DNA of 9,240 nt. It comes from DATELY01 sp035276085 (GTDB taxonomy: Bacteria; Pseudomonadota; Gammaproteobacteria; Steroidobacterales; Steroidobacteraceae). Both the position numbers and the translations under genes were made by a program. Positions within the stretch are counted from its first letter, which is position 1, and each line of letters begins with the position of its first letter. The stretch is from assembly GCA_035276085.1 (NCBI GenBank), contig DATELY010000167.1, positions 1 to 9,240 of the forward strand, written 5' to 3'. The notes below the pieces were generated by a model, which saw only the letters and a list, made by a program, of their open reading frames with translations, searched no databases and was not told where the DNA came from. Positions 1-7,264 of this stretch are shown here, piece after piece.

Positions 1-1
1 G

Positions 2-406
2 CAGGCCAACTATCCAGCCGCGAGTACGTACTACGCTCAAGCGATCGCCTTGCAATCCTCCGCGCTGCTGTACAACAACCAAGGCTATTCGTTCTACATG
101 GCGCAGAACTATGGGGCAGCCGAGAAGAGCTTCGAAGCGGCACTCGGGCTGGAGCCAGCCAACAAGCTCGCCTGGAGGAATCTGGCCCTGGTGCGCATGC
201 GCCAAGGGGAGCTGGATGAAGCGCTGAAAGCGGCGTTCAAGGGTGGCGACATGCACTCGGCGCTGAACGACATCGGTTATATCGCGATGCTCGATGGCCG
301 GACCTCGTTGGCGAAGTTTCTGTTCGAGCAAGCGATCGAGGTGTCGCCGACGAAGCACTATCCACGCGCCGAACAGAACTTGCAGCGGCTGTCGTCCTCA
401 CCCTAG
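2..406 (+). CDS. TadD-like tetratricopeptide repeat protein, C-terminal part (5' end outside window)
   Basis: The reading frame is open from base 2 to the TAG at 404-406, so the N-terminus lies left of the window; the TTG at base 50 is not a convincing start. The visible 134 residues hold at least three helix-turn-helix units typical of TPRs: one around NNQGYSFYMAQNYGAAEKSF, one around AWRNLALVRMRQGELDEAL, and one around DIGYIAMLDGRTSLAKFLFEQAIEVSP. The NN-GY, A-NLALV and NDIGY-AM spacing resembles TadD-type pilus-assembly lipoproteins of the tight-adherence system, though generic TPR proteins look similar. TPRs act as protein-protein scaffolds. The last codons lie in the left arm of an inverted repeat that separates this gene from the convergent receptor gene. 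The TPR call is firm; the TadD assignment is tentative because the N-terminus and neighbouring tad genes are not visible. Confidence 0.8.
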   Translation, partial: QANYPAASTYYAQAIALQSSALLYNNQGYSFYMAQNYGAAEKSFEAALGLEPANKLAWRNLALVRMRQGELDEALKAAFKGGDMHSALNDIGYIAMLDGRTSLAKFLFEQAIEVSPTKHYPRAEQNLQRLSSSP

Positions 407-485
407 CCTTGTCCCGCTTCCAACGGAGGAGACTGGACTCCCGCTGGTTCGCTCCACGAAGCGGGGAAGGGTTTGGGGTGGGGGC
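399..485. repeat. GC-rich imperfect inverted repeat between convergent genes; possible bidirectional terminator
   Basis: The left arm (399-420) and the reverse complement of the right arm (458-480) both read CACCC..., then CCTT, then CCCGCTTC, with small indels between. The left arm overlaps the stop codon of the TPR gene and the right arm lies 21 bp beyond the receptor stop. The outer right portion, read on the minus strand, starts GCCCCCACCC and continues to CCCCGCTTCG. The same signature recurs inside the hupE-like gene near 3330-3358. The position between two converging genes fits a bidirectional terminator or a REP-type element. No T-tract follows, so intrinsic termination is not assured. 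Confidence 0.55.
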
Positions 486-501
486 ACATCATTCCACGCG
501 C

Positions 502-2562
502 CTAGAACTCCACGCTCGCCGACACCCTCAGCGTGCGCGGTTCGACCGGATGGAAATGAATGTCGTCGACGGGTTCCGGTTCGCCCTGCAGCTGGGACGC
601 GTAGTAGTAGGTGATGTCGTTGTCCTTGGCGTCGAACAGATTGAAGACACTGGCGCTGAGTTTGTAGCGGCCGGCGATGCGGTAGCCCACTTCCAGATTG
701 ACCAGCGTCGTTGGATTCGATCTCACGCTGCCATCTTCGATCAGGGGTGCCGAGCCGAAATGGCGGAAGCGTGCGCCGCCAAACCAGCCGCCGGGGAGAT
801 CGACAGCAACACCGACGGATGCAACGGAGTCGACCGCGTTCGGAATGCGGTTGCCTGCCGGATCCGATTCCGAGAAGCGCGCTCGGGACCAGGCGTAGTC
901 GGCGTCGACGATCAACCAGCTCACCGGATTCCAGATCGCACCGATCTCGACACCACGGCGGCGGCTCGCGCGGCTGGCTTCGGTCACACCCTCATCGCCG
1001 ACATACACGAGTTCCGAATCGAGTTTGAGTTGCCATAGCGACAGACTGACCTGCGCATTGGGCAACAACGCCGTACGCAAGCCGACTTCGGCTGCTCGCG
1101 CTTCGACCAGCGGATCGACTCGATCCAGTGGCGTCACGCCATCGCTGGGATCGACGCGTGCGGTCGTGCCACGTGCGTCGTTGCTGTGGAAGCCAGTGCC
1201 GGCGTTGAAGAAGAATTCGGTTTCGCGCCACGGGCCCAACACGAGCGATGCCTTCGGACTCACCTGCGTATCGGAGCGCTTGCCCGAATTGAGGGCCAGC
1301 TGGCTGTCGACGTCGAACTCGTAGTCGTCGGCGCGCACGCCGATCGCCGTCCGTACTTTCGGCGCCCATTGCGTCGTCAACGTGGAGTACAGCGCATAGC
1401 TCGTCTCGGTCACGCTGTCGGAACGGACCGTATCGAGACGCTCGCGCACTTGCGTGCGGTACAGAGCGACGCGGCCGATATCGTCGATGCGAGACTGGAA
1501 GCCGACGCTCAACTCTTGTGCCCTGCCCCCGAGCGTGAATGCTCGCGTCCAGCTGAACTGTCCGCCGTAGATGCGGCGGTCGTCGAACTGCTCGAACTGA
1601 TCGCCGTTGTCCGCGTCGGTCGCGTACGTGAAGTTGGAGAAGAGATCCAGTCGATAGTCGATCGCATACGCCTGAGCGCGCCACTGCGTGCGCTCCTGCT
1701 CCAGCGTCCAGTCGGCGCTCAACGAATAACGATGCGATTCGCCGCCGTCCGTGGGATCGATGAAACCGAAGCGATCCAGGCTGCCGTCGCGTACGGCGCG
1801 CAGCGGAATCTGGTCGGTCGAGCGCCATTCGCTGTCATAGCCCTGGGCTGTCACCGAAAAATGGCTTGCATCGCTCTTCTGCGAGTAACGCAGGACGGCA
1901 TTGCTACGGCGCAGATCCTCGTCGAGCTTCCATGGGCCATCGTTCGTCGCTCGTTCGAGCGCCACCAGCCACGTACCGCCGAGGGCCTCGGCCGAGCCCA
2001 CCAGCAGGGCACGCCGATAGTCGTTGTCGCCCAGCTCGAGCGTGGCGACCGGCTTGGGTACGCTGTCGCGATAACGCATGTCGACCGCACCGGCCGCAGA
2101 GAAATCGCCGTATTCGGCGTAGTAAGTGCCTTTGCGATATTCGATCGAGCTCACCAGCTCCGGGATGACGAAGCCGACGTCGGTGTAGCCTTGGCCGTGC
2201 GCATGGGTGCGCATGTTGACGGGCACCCCATCGACGCTCGTGGCCAGGTCGGTGCCGTGATCCAGATTGAAGCCGCGCAGAAAGTATTGGTTGGCTTTTC
2301 CGTCGCCGCTGTGTTGCGTGACGATCAAGCCGGGGACGACCTCGAGAAGCTCTCCCGTGCGGAGGACCGGGCGCAGCTCCAGCTGTTCGGCGGTCACGAC
2401 GCCCACGCTCGCAGAAGTCGGTGCACCGCTGAGGTGCTCGAGCTTGCCGTTCACGATGATTTCTTCCAGCACCTTTTGCTGGGTCGGCGCCCCGCCCGCG
2501 AGCACTGCGATCGGGCTCGACAAGGCACACAGGCCCGCTAGCAAGTTTCCGTTGGTCATCAC
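502..2562 (-). CDS. TonB-dependent outer-membrane receptor
   Basis: This 686-residue protein is a ligand-gated outer-membrane importer energised by TonB-ExbBD. A hydrophobic N-terminal segment (about 7-23) is followed by a TonB-box-like EEIIVNG at 33-39. A plug domain spans about 45-165 and contains the ELLEVVPGL, QYFLRGFN and SVDGVPVN signatures. The rest is a beta-barrel with alternating aromatic strands, ending in VSASVEF with the C-terminal Phe recognised by the Bam machinery. Histidines cluster at H120/H122 (THAHGQGY in the plug) and H669/H671 (DIHFHP near the end), and could bind a metal or metal complex. The signal peptide is odd in having no Arg or Lys before the hydrophobic core. The start is GTG at 2562 or ATG at 2559; an in-frame TAG lies four codons upstream of the GTG. 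It is the last gene of the operon, 40 bp after hupE. The receptor family is certain; the ligand is inferred only from context. Confidence 0.95.
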   Translation of the reverse strand: MMTNGNLLAGLCALSSPIAVLAGGAPTQQKVLEEIIVNGKLEHLSGAPTSASVGVVTAEQLELRPVLRTGELLEVVPGLIVTQHSGDGKANQYFLRGFNLDHGTDLATSVDGVPVNMRTHAHGQGYTDVGFVIPELVSSIEYRKGTYYAEYGDFSAAGAVDMRYRDSVPKPVATLELGDNDYRRALLVGSAEALGGTWLVALERATNDGPWKLDEDLRRSNAVLRYSQKSDASHFSVTAQGYDSEWRSTDQIPLRAVRDGSLDRFGFIDPTDGGESHRYSLSADWTLEQERTQWRAQAYAIDYRLDLFSNFTYATDADNGDQFEQFDDRRIYGGQFSWTRAFTLGGRAQELSVGFQSRIDDIGRVALYRTQVRERLDTVRSDSVTETSYALYSTLTTQWAPKVRTAIGVRADDYEFDVDSQLALNSGKRSDTQVSPKASLVLGPWRETEFFFNAGTGFHSNDARGTTARVDPSDGVTPLDRVDPLVEARAAEVGLRTALLPNAQVSLSLWQLKLDSELVYVGDEGVTEASRASRRRGVEIGAIWNPVSWLIVDADYAWSRARFSESDPAGNRIPNAVDSVASVGVAVDLPGGWFGGARFRHFGSAPLIEDGSVRSNPTTLVNLEVGYRIAGRYKLSASVFNLFDAKDNDITYYYASQLQGEPEPVDDIHFHPVEPRTLRVSASVEF

Positions 2563-2602
2563 GGCAGGCTATCCACTGAAGATTGGAGATTCGTTACAGC
2601 GT

Positions 2603-3769
2603 TCAGGCCAGAGCGCGCTCGGCCACCCAGACAAGGGCAAGCCCAGCGACGGAACAGGACAGCACGGGAACGCCCACGCGCTCGGTTCGAGCGCCGCGGC
2701 ACAGGCAGCAAAGCATTGGCAGCAGGATGGCCGCCATCACAATTTGTGCTAACTCGATACCGATATTGAATGCAGCCAGCGCCAACCAATCGAGCTTCTC
2801 GCCCGCGAGCTCGGCGAGTGCTCCAGCGAAGCCCAGGCCGTGAACGAGGCCGAAGGCGAACGCCAGCTTCCAACCGTGACCCGCACTGGGGCGCGGCAGA
2901 TTCAACAGGGCCGCGCACAGGACGGAAGCTGCGATCGCAATCTCCACGGGTTGGGAGGGCAGTGTGATGTGGCCCGTTGCGGCCAGTGCGAGGGTCAGGG
3001 AGTGAGCGGCGGTAAAGGCGGTGATGACGCTCAGCGCGCCTGCGATGCTCGTGCTCAAGGTGACCGCGGTGTTCACGTCGCGACGGCGCATGAGCCCGAG
3101 GAGGAGGACGCCGAGGAATGCCAGGTGATCGTAGCCGGTCAGTAGGTGGCGCATGCCTTCGAGCAGGAAGCCGGCGATTCGATGTGGGCGAGACTGCGTT
3201 GGGCGCCACTGCTGCTGTCGTTCGGTGAGGATGGCTTGTTCGGTGGTCGCGTTTGCGGAGGTGTATTCGAGGAGGGCGCGATGGTTTGTGTCGAAGGTGA
3301 ACCAGGGGGACATGTCGAGGGTGAGAGAGCCCCCACCCTGTCCCTCCCCCGCTTCGCTGGCGCTGCGCAAGGGAGGGGACGCGTTACTCGGCAGTGGCGC
3401 CGAAGTTGAACAATCGAAGGAGAAGCTCAGGCGTGCGTAGGGGCCATCGCCATGTTGAGCGATGGCGAGTGGATGCGCATGCACAGGTGTGCAAGTCGCG
3501 CCTGAAGCAGTGAGTCGAGTTCGCGACAGGACTACCGATTCGATCGTGCTGTGCGCTTGCTCCACCTCTGACCAAGTTAAATAACCGTCGAGGTTCGTAT
3601 CGAGCGGGACGAGCTGACTCAGATCGCGCAGAGCGAAATCCATCTCCGCACTGAGCACGCTATCGCTCTGCTCTCGTAGTGTGATGAAACTATTGCTGCC
3701 GGTATGCGCGTGCGCCATCCCAGCCAGCAACAACAGCACGCTCGCCAGCCAGGCACGCCGCGCGCTCAT
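2603..3769 (-). CDS. HupE/UreJ-family membrane permease with periplasmic EF-hand domain
   Basis: The 388-residue protein has a cleavable signal (1-21, ending MAHAH), a periplasmic domain to about 195, then about six hydrophobic segments. The family-type signatures are present: G-M-R-H-L-L-T-G-Y-D-H (H208, D214, H215), AFTAAHSLTLA (H256), FGLVHGLGFAGAL (H310) and FNIGIELAQ (334-342). These match the HupE_UreJ_2 group, related to nickel/cobalt permeases of hydrogenase and urease loci. A canonical EF-hand loop, D57-x-N59-x-D61-G62-Y-L-x-x-x-E68, lies in the periplasmic domain, as in many relatives. Its start overlaps the TPR gene stop by ATGA, and GAGGGA lies about 6-8 bases upstream, so translation is probably coupled. 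Residues about 122-147 (rich in Ser, Pro, Ala and Gly) are encoded by a GC-rich repeat and interrupt a beta-strand pair. Family assignment is strong; transported ion unproven. Confidence 0.92.
   Translation of the reverse strand: MSARRAWLASVLLLLAGMAHAHTGSNSFITLREQSDSVLSAEMDFALRDLSQLVPLDTNLDGYLTWSEVEQAHSTIESVVLSRTRLTASGATCTPVHAHPLAIAQHGDGPYARLSFSFDCSTSAPLPSNASPPLRSASEAGEGQGGGSLTLDMSPWFTFDTNHRALLEYTSANATTEQAILTERQQQWRPTQSRPHRIAGFLLEGMRHLLTGYDHLAFLGVLLLGLMRRRDVNTAVTLSTSIAGALSVITAFTAAHSLTLALAATGHITLPSQPVEIAIAASVLCAALLNLPRPSAGHGWKLAFAFGLVHGLGFAGALAELAGEKLDWLALAAFNIGIELAQIVMAAILLPMLCCLCRGARTERVGVPVLSCSVAGLALVWVAERALA
3329..3406. repeat. GC-rich repeat inserted in frame within the hupE-like gene
   Basis: On the plus strand the segment starts GCCCCCACCC, runs through CCCTCCCCCGCTTCG and closes with GGGAGGGGAC, so CCCTCCC (3342-3348) can pair with GGGAGGG (3371-3377). 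The GCCCCCACCC and GCTTCG signatures and their spacing match the minus-strand reading of the repeat at 457-485. Translated, it gives a low-complexity stretch of Ser, Pro, Ala, Glu and Gly between SFSFDC and SLTLDMSPWF, where a short strand connection is expected. The outer limits are approximate because no target duplication was recognised. Confidence 0.6.
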
Positions 3770-4896
3770 GCGAGATCCCTCAGTAGACGATCGAGCCGCA
3801 CATCGCGGTAGTGCGAGTCTTGCTGCCAGCGAGCGACCTGCACGAGGGCGGCGCGATCTTTCGTAGCGCGTGCCGTCTGCGCCAGCAGCAATGCGTCCTC
3901 GCTGTCGCGATGGTCGCGGAAGTTGTCGAGTGCGATGGCGTGTGCTCCGCGCGCATCGCGCAACACCAACCAGTGAAAGCGCGCGAGATCGCGCAAATGG
4001 TCACGTTCGCCGCGAGCACTGGCCTCGCGCCATAACAGCTGCAGTGTTCTGGCGGCGTCGGAGGTTGACGAGCGGGCGGCGAGCACGACGCGCGTTCGGT
4101 CGGCAAGCGAAGCGCCGGTGCTCGCGACCTGCAGTGCTTTTCGATTCTCTCCTTGCCACAGCAACCAATCGGCGTAGCTGATGCGCGCGAAGTGACTCGC
4201 GGGATCGAGTCGATTGGCGACGTCGAACCATCGATCCGCGGCCGCGTTGTCACCGAGCCTCACCGCAAACTCGGCAGCCACGCCGGCACTCCAACTGGCG
4301 CTCGCTGCGTCCGGGGATGGCGAACGCAGTGTGGCCGTGACCAAGGCATATGCGTGCGCGAGATCCCCCAATGCGGCCCGCGCCTGCGCGATGCAGGTCG
4401 TCGTCGTCGCGATGTCGACCATCGGCGTGAGCGCAATGCAGTCGCGCATCGCGGCGTCCGGTTGCTTGAGATGCAGTCGCACCTGTGCGCGCATCAACCG
4501 TGCCGCTCGATCGTGCGGATCGCGGCTCAGCAGCGCAGACAACGAGGTCTCGGCGGCGGCGAACTGATGCCGATGCTGAAGCAACTGCGCATGCAGCAAC
4601 AGCAGCTCGGGATCGTTCAGTGTTGCGTGGGTTCTGAGTGCCTGCTCCGCATAACCGTAGTAGCGCTCATCGCCTGTTCTGCCCGCCGTCTGCATCAGCG
4701 CTCGAGCGTATGCGGCAAGCGCTTGCGGATTCCGAACGCTGCGACGCCACTGCTCGAGTTCGCCGCCGGCGTCACCCAAGTGGAGCAACACGGTTTGCGG
4801 ACTCTGCGGTCGATAGGCCGGCACCGCAGCGCCGGCATCCATGCCGGACACTGCGAGGACGGCGCAGAACATCGCTCTTCCGATGCTCGTGCTCAT
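3766..4896 (-). CDS. Exported tetratricopeptide-repeat protein
   Basis: The 376-residue protein begins with a signal peptide (R7, hydrophobic 8-18, AGAA cleavage region near 24), so it should be periplasmic or outer-membrane attached. The rest is helical and Ala/Leu/Arg rich. TPR-like helix pairs are visible at about 95-128 (PELLLLHAQLLQHRHQFAAA), 130-155 (AARLMRAQVRLHLKQPDAAM) and 203-235 (GVAAEFAVRLGDNAAADRWF), with weaker pairs to the end. No catalytic motif is seen. It overlaps both neighbours by ATGA: its start with the lipoprotein stop (4893-4896) and its stop with the hupE start (3766-3769). No clear Shine-Dalgarno precedes the start, which agrees with translational coupling. It probably scaffolds other components of this operon. 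The fold call is good; the specific role is unknown. Confidence 0.85.
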   Translation of the reverse strand: MSTSIGRAMFCAVLAVSGMDAGAAVPAYRPQSPQTVLLHLGDAGGELEQWRRSVRNPQALAAYARALMQTAGRTGDERYYGYAEQALRTHATLNDPELLLLHAQLLQHRHQFAAAETSLSALLSRDPHDRAARLMRAQVRLHLKQPDAAMRDCIALTPMVDIATTTTCIAQARAALGDLAHAYALVTATLRSPSPDAASASWSAGVAAEFAVRLGDNAAADRWFDVANRLDPASHFARISYADWLLWQGENRKALQVASTGASLADRTRVVLAARSSTSDAARTLQLLWREASARGERDHLRDLARFHWLVLRDARGAHAIALDNFRDHRDSEDALLLAQTARATKDRAALVQVARWQQDSHYRDVRLDRLLRDLA

Positions 4897-5420
4897 GGCG
4901 ACTCGGGGCCGACGACGTCGTCGAACGCCATTGGATCGTCGTCGGCATCCAGCGTGAAGGTGAACCCGAGCAACGATTGCGGCTGCTCGTTCTCGTCCTG
5001 CGCATACACCTCCTTGCTGCGCGCGAGGAACGACACCGGCACGACATTCACCTGGACAGTGAACGTACGGCTCGTCGTACGACCCGTGGCGTCGGTGGCT
5101 ACGAGCGTGATCGTCGCTGTGCCCGTGGCCTCCTCCGCAGGCGTGAGTTGAACCGTGCGGTCCACACCCGTGCCGCTCAGAAGGATGTTCTCGTTTGGGA
5201 TGAGCGCGGCATCCGAAGACGTCGCCGCGACCGTGACCTTCTCGGCACCGTCGTCATCGCGCACCTGGAACACCAGGGGATCGGTCGACGTGTCCTGCGG
5301 GATGCTTTGATTCGCCACCGCGGTCAGCCGCGGTGTCTTGCCTGGCCCATCGTTGTTGCTGCACGCAGCGAGCGCCAAGGCGCTCAGTACGGCGGCAGAC
5401 GCGAGTTTGAAGCGTGACAT
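4893..5420 (-). CDS. Small lipoprotein with a cadherin/Ig-like domain
   Basis: The 175-residue product begins MSRFKLASAA and has a lipobox LAAC with C20 as the lipidated residue, followed by SNNDGPG. The next residue is Ser rather than Asp, so outer-membrane sorting is expected. Residues about 31-130 resemble one bacterial Ig/cadherin-like repeat: an I-PQDTSTDPLVF strand, an acidic RDDDGAEKV loop, a VTVAATSSDAALIPNENI segment, a V-RTVQLTPA strand, then TGTATITLVATDATG and a closing TFTVQV strand. Such domains are often tandem in large adhesins; here there is only one. The C-terminal 45 residues are acidic (DADDDP, AFDD). The start is chosen at 5420 because AAGGAG stands 7 bases upstream; the frame runs further up but into the DUF4331 gene. 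It lies 17 bp after that gene and overlaps the next by ATGA. It may bind calcium or a partner at the cell surface; this is inference. Confidence 0.85.
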   Translation of the reverse strand: MSRFKLASAAVLSALALAACSNNDGPGKTPRLTAVANQSIPQDTSTDPLVFQVRDDDGAEKVTVAATSSDAALIPNENILLSGTGVDRTVQLTPAEEATGTATITLVATDATGRTTSRTFTVQVNVVPVSFLARSKEVYAQDENEQPQSLLGFTFTLDADDDPMAFDDVVGPESP

Positions 5421-5437
5421 GACATGACTCCTTCGCG

Positions 5438-7012
5438 TTAGAACGCCGACCCGGCGAGGGGTGCCTTGAGGTAAGGGAAGCGCTCGTCGAAGTCGGCCGC
5501 GCTCACCGGCGCGCCATCGGTCAATGCCGCGTTGCCGATCGGTGCCTGGGAGGGCGTGCACAACCCAAGGTCCGTGTTCTGACCGTTGACCGGAACCGGA
5601 TAGCACAGACGCCCCATGGCCACGCGCAAGGCGATATCGACGACGTCATCGCCCGGACGCCGGCCATTCGGGAAGCCCGCGAGATCGTCACCGGCAACGC
5701 CGAACGTGCTCTGTTGCGCCGCTGGTTTCGGGTCGATGGCCGTATTGAGACGCACCATCTCCGACGGCGTCACCTTCGACTGCTGGTTCACGCCCGAGAA
5801 GCCTGTAAGGAACGCGGCGACCAGATCGTTTCGCGGCAGGTTGGCCGGCGCCAGGTTCGCGATGTTCGCGTTGAGCGTGGAATTCACGGCATCGCGGAAC
5901 AGCACATCGATCAAGGCCGGCAACGTGGGGTTCGTCACATACGTCGCGAACTGACCATCGTTCTTCGGCTCGCTCGCGTTGAAGCGATCCTTGTCCGGCA
6001 AGCCGATGACCAGCTCGTTCACGAGCGGAGCGGAGAGGCGCGAGACTTGCGTGTACGCGCCGCCATTCACTTCGGGTTTCGAGAACGTCGGACGCGGATT
6101 CAGGATGCGTGCCTGACGCAAGCTCGCGCTGGTCCAGCCGCCGATCACGCCGTTGCCGCTGCCCTTCAAGCAGGCAACGGGAACTTCCAACGCCAACGAG
6201 GTGATGTTCGCGTCGCCAACGGTGTTGTTTGCCGTGTTCTGCGTGATGCCGCCGGGAAAGCCGGCACCATCGCCAGCACCGGGTGCACTGTCGCCCTCGA
6301 CGGGCACGATGTTGATCAGATCGAACACCCGACCAAGATTGACTGCGAAGCCTTCGGTGCGTTGACCGGCAAAGACTTTGGCCGTGCCTTCGCAACCGGG
6401 AATGGAAACCTCATGGATGAAGCTGCGCGCGTACTGCTCATAGGCCGCGGTGCTGCCGAAGGTCTTCGTACCGACGAAATCGTAGGGCTTGCCGAACTCG
6501 GTGCCACCCGACGGGTTGTTGATCACGCTCGCCTCGCCACGGCGCCGATCGCCGCGCACGACCGTCAGCGTGTAGCTCTCGCGGAAGTTCAGTGCGGAGT
6601 TGTCTTGCGCAGTGACACCGCCGACATTCTTCAACGGCACTGCGACATTGGCCTGGCCGATCGGCAGCTTGATGCCGGCATTGTTGTTGGCAAGCCGGTT
6701 CTTGAACCGGAACTGGAACGTCAGGTCCTCGATCGCATCGCCGTCGCTGTCGATGTGAATCTCGTAGAGCGCAAACGGATCGAGCGCGAAGTAGTTCGGG
6801 CCGCCATACGGCGCCTGCAGCGGAATGTAGTTGGCGAGCAGAGTGACGTAGCCGCTGCGGCCCTGCTCATACGAACGGAACATGTAGAAGTCGGTCGAAT
6901 CCACCGTCGGCAGTCGCGTGATGTTCGGCGCCTCCCGATGACTCGAACCGAACGCCAACAACGGCACTGCGCTCACGCACAGCACGCTCACTAAAGCACT
7001 TGCGAGTTTCAT
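5438..7012 (-). CDS. Secreted DUF4331-domain protein
   Basis: The 524-residue protein starts with a signal peptide (MKLASALVSVLCVSAVPLLA, then FG) and carries the DUF4331 hallmark right after it: SSHREAPNI (23-31), PTVDSTDFYMFRSYE (35-49), VTLLANYIPLQAPYGGPNYF (56-75) and ALYEIHIDSDGDAIEDLTFQ (81-100). The DSDGDAIED loop (88-96) resembles a calcium-binding loop. Four cysteines remain in the mature chain (PGCEG, VACLK, RLCYP, GLCTP), enough for two disulfides and consistent with a periplasmic or extracellular location. The family has no established biochemical function. The ATG at 7012 has GGGGA about 6 bases upstream, directly beside a predicted leader stem. It is the first gene of the operon and is followed 17 bp later by the lipoprotein gene. 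Family identification is strong; function is unknown. Confidence 0.93.
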   Translation of the reverse strand: MKLASALVSVLCVSAVPLLAFGSSHREAPNITRLPTVDSTDFYMFRSYEQGRSGYVTLLANYIPLQAPYGGPNYFALDPFALYEIHIDSDGDAIEDLTFQFRFKNRLANNNAGIKLPIGQANVAVPLKNVGGVTAQDNSALNFRESYTLTVVRGDRRRGEASVINNPSGGTEFGKPYDFVGTKTFGSTAAYEQYARSFIHEVSIPGCEGTAKVFAGQRTEGFAVNLGRVFDLINIVPVEGDSAPGAGDGAGFPGGITQNTANNTVGDANITSLALEVPVACLKGSGNGVIGGWTSASLRQARILNPRPTFSKPEVNGGAYTQVSRLSAPLVNELVIGLPDKDRFNASEPKNDGQFATYVTNPTLPALIDVLFRDAVNSTLNANIANLAPANLPRNDLVAAFLTGFSGVNQQSKVTPSEMVRLNTAIDPKPAAQQSTFGVAGDDLAGFPNGRRPGDDVVDIALRVAMGRLCYPVPVNGQNTDLGLCTPSQAPIGNAALTDGAPVSAADFDERFPYLKAPLAGSAF

Positions 7013-7018
7013 GACGAT

Positions 7019-7112
7019 TCCCCGTAACAGTTGATGGTGCGCCCCAGAGGGGGCTCCCTTCGGTTGCGGCGGCGTTTCCGTTGCTTGCGCCGCAGACCTG
7101 TGCGCTGTTACG
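7019..7112 (-). promoter_or_regulatory. Structured 5' leader of the DUF4331 operon, unknown class
   Basis: Read on the minus strand, CGTAACAG (7112-7105) pairs perfectly with CTGTTACG (7030-7023), closing a domain of about 90 nt. Inside are a GGT-c-TGCGGCG/CGCCGCA-ACC stem (7098-7088 with 7071-7062, one bulge, 16-nt loop) and a GGGGC/GCCCC-type hairpin with a 4-nt loop (7054-7041). The Shine-Dalgarno GGGGA (7023-7019) directly adjoins the 3' arm of the closing stem. The arrangement suits control of translation initiation. It does not match B12, TPP, SAM or NiCo riboswitch signatures that I could recognise. Confidence 0.4.
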
Positions 7113-7212
7113 AGGAGAGGTGGAAGCTAGATGCAGGTCACACGATTTATTTTTATTGCTGCATCCGTTCGGTCGCTGCTGGCGTAAAGCACTTGCCACG
7201 CACGACGTTTGT
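7113..7212 (-). promoter_or_regulatory. Upstream region of the DUF4331 operon, promoter probable but not resolved
   Basis: This stretch lies between the hairpin after the VOC gene and the structured leader, so the operon promoter should fall here. An AT-rich tract at 7145-7157, read on the minus strand as CAATAAAAATAAAT, stands out from GC-rich surroundings. It could be a -10 region or an UP-type element. No -35/-10 pair of good quality with standard spacing was found. Confidence 0.3.
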
Positions 7213-7239
7213 GGAAGGGACGGTGCGTCCGTCCCTTCC
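7213..7239 (-). terminator. Perfect 11-bp hairpin downstream of the VOC gene
   Basis: GGAAGGGACGG (7213-7223) is the exact reverse complement of CCGTCCCTTCC (7229-7239), with a 5-nt loop. It begins 25 bp beyond the stop of the minus-strand VOC gene. This is the right place for a transcript end and it separates that gene from the DUF4331 operon. No U-tract follows the stem on the minus strand, so it may act as an RNA 3'-end stabiliser rather than a classical intrinsic terminator. Confidence 0.55.
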
Positions 7240-7264
7240 TCGATTTCGATTCGCGGCCTGTTCC

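Noticed and set aside
409..1038. Plus-strand frame following the TPR gene
   Set aside because: It lies antisense to the 3' part of the receptor gene, which has clear beta-barrel features in the other direction.
1186..2541. Long plus-strand open frame of about 450 codons
   Set aside because: It is antisense to the TonB receptor gene, shows no domain or signal, and its length follows from GC-rich codon structure on the opposite strand.
5714..6994. Long plus-strand open frame of about 425 codons
   Set aside because: It mirrors the DUF4331 gene; composition is Arg/Ala/Val rich without recognisable motifs.
7013..7264. Cobalamin, TPP, SAM or NiCo riboswitch before the operon
   Set aside because: None of their conserved boxes could be recognised; the structure is kept as a leader of unknown class.
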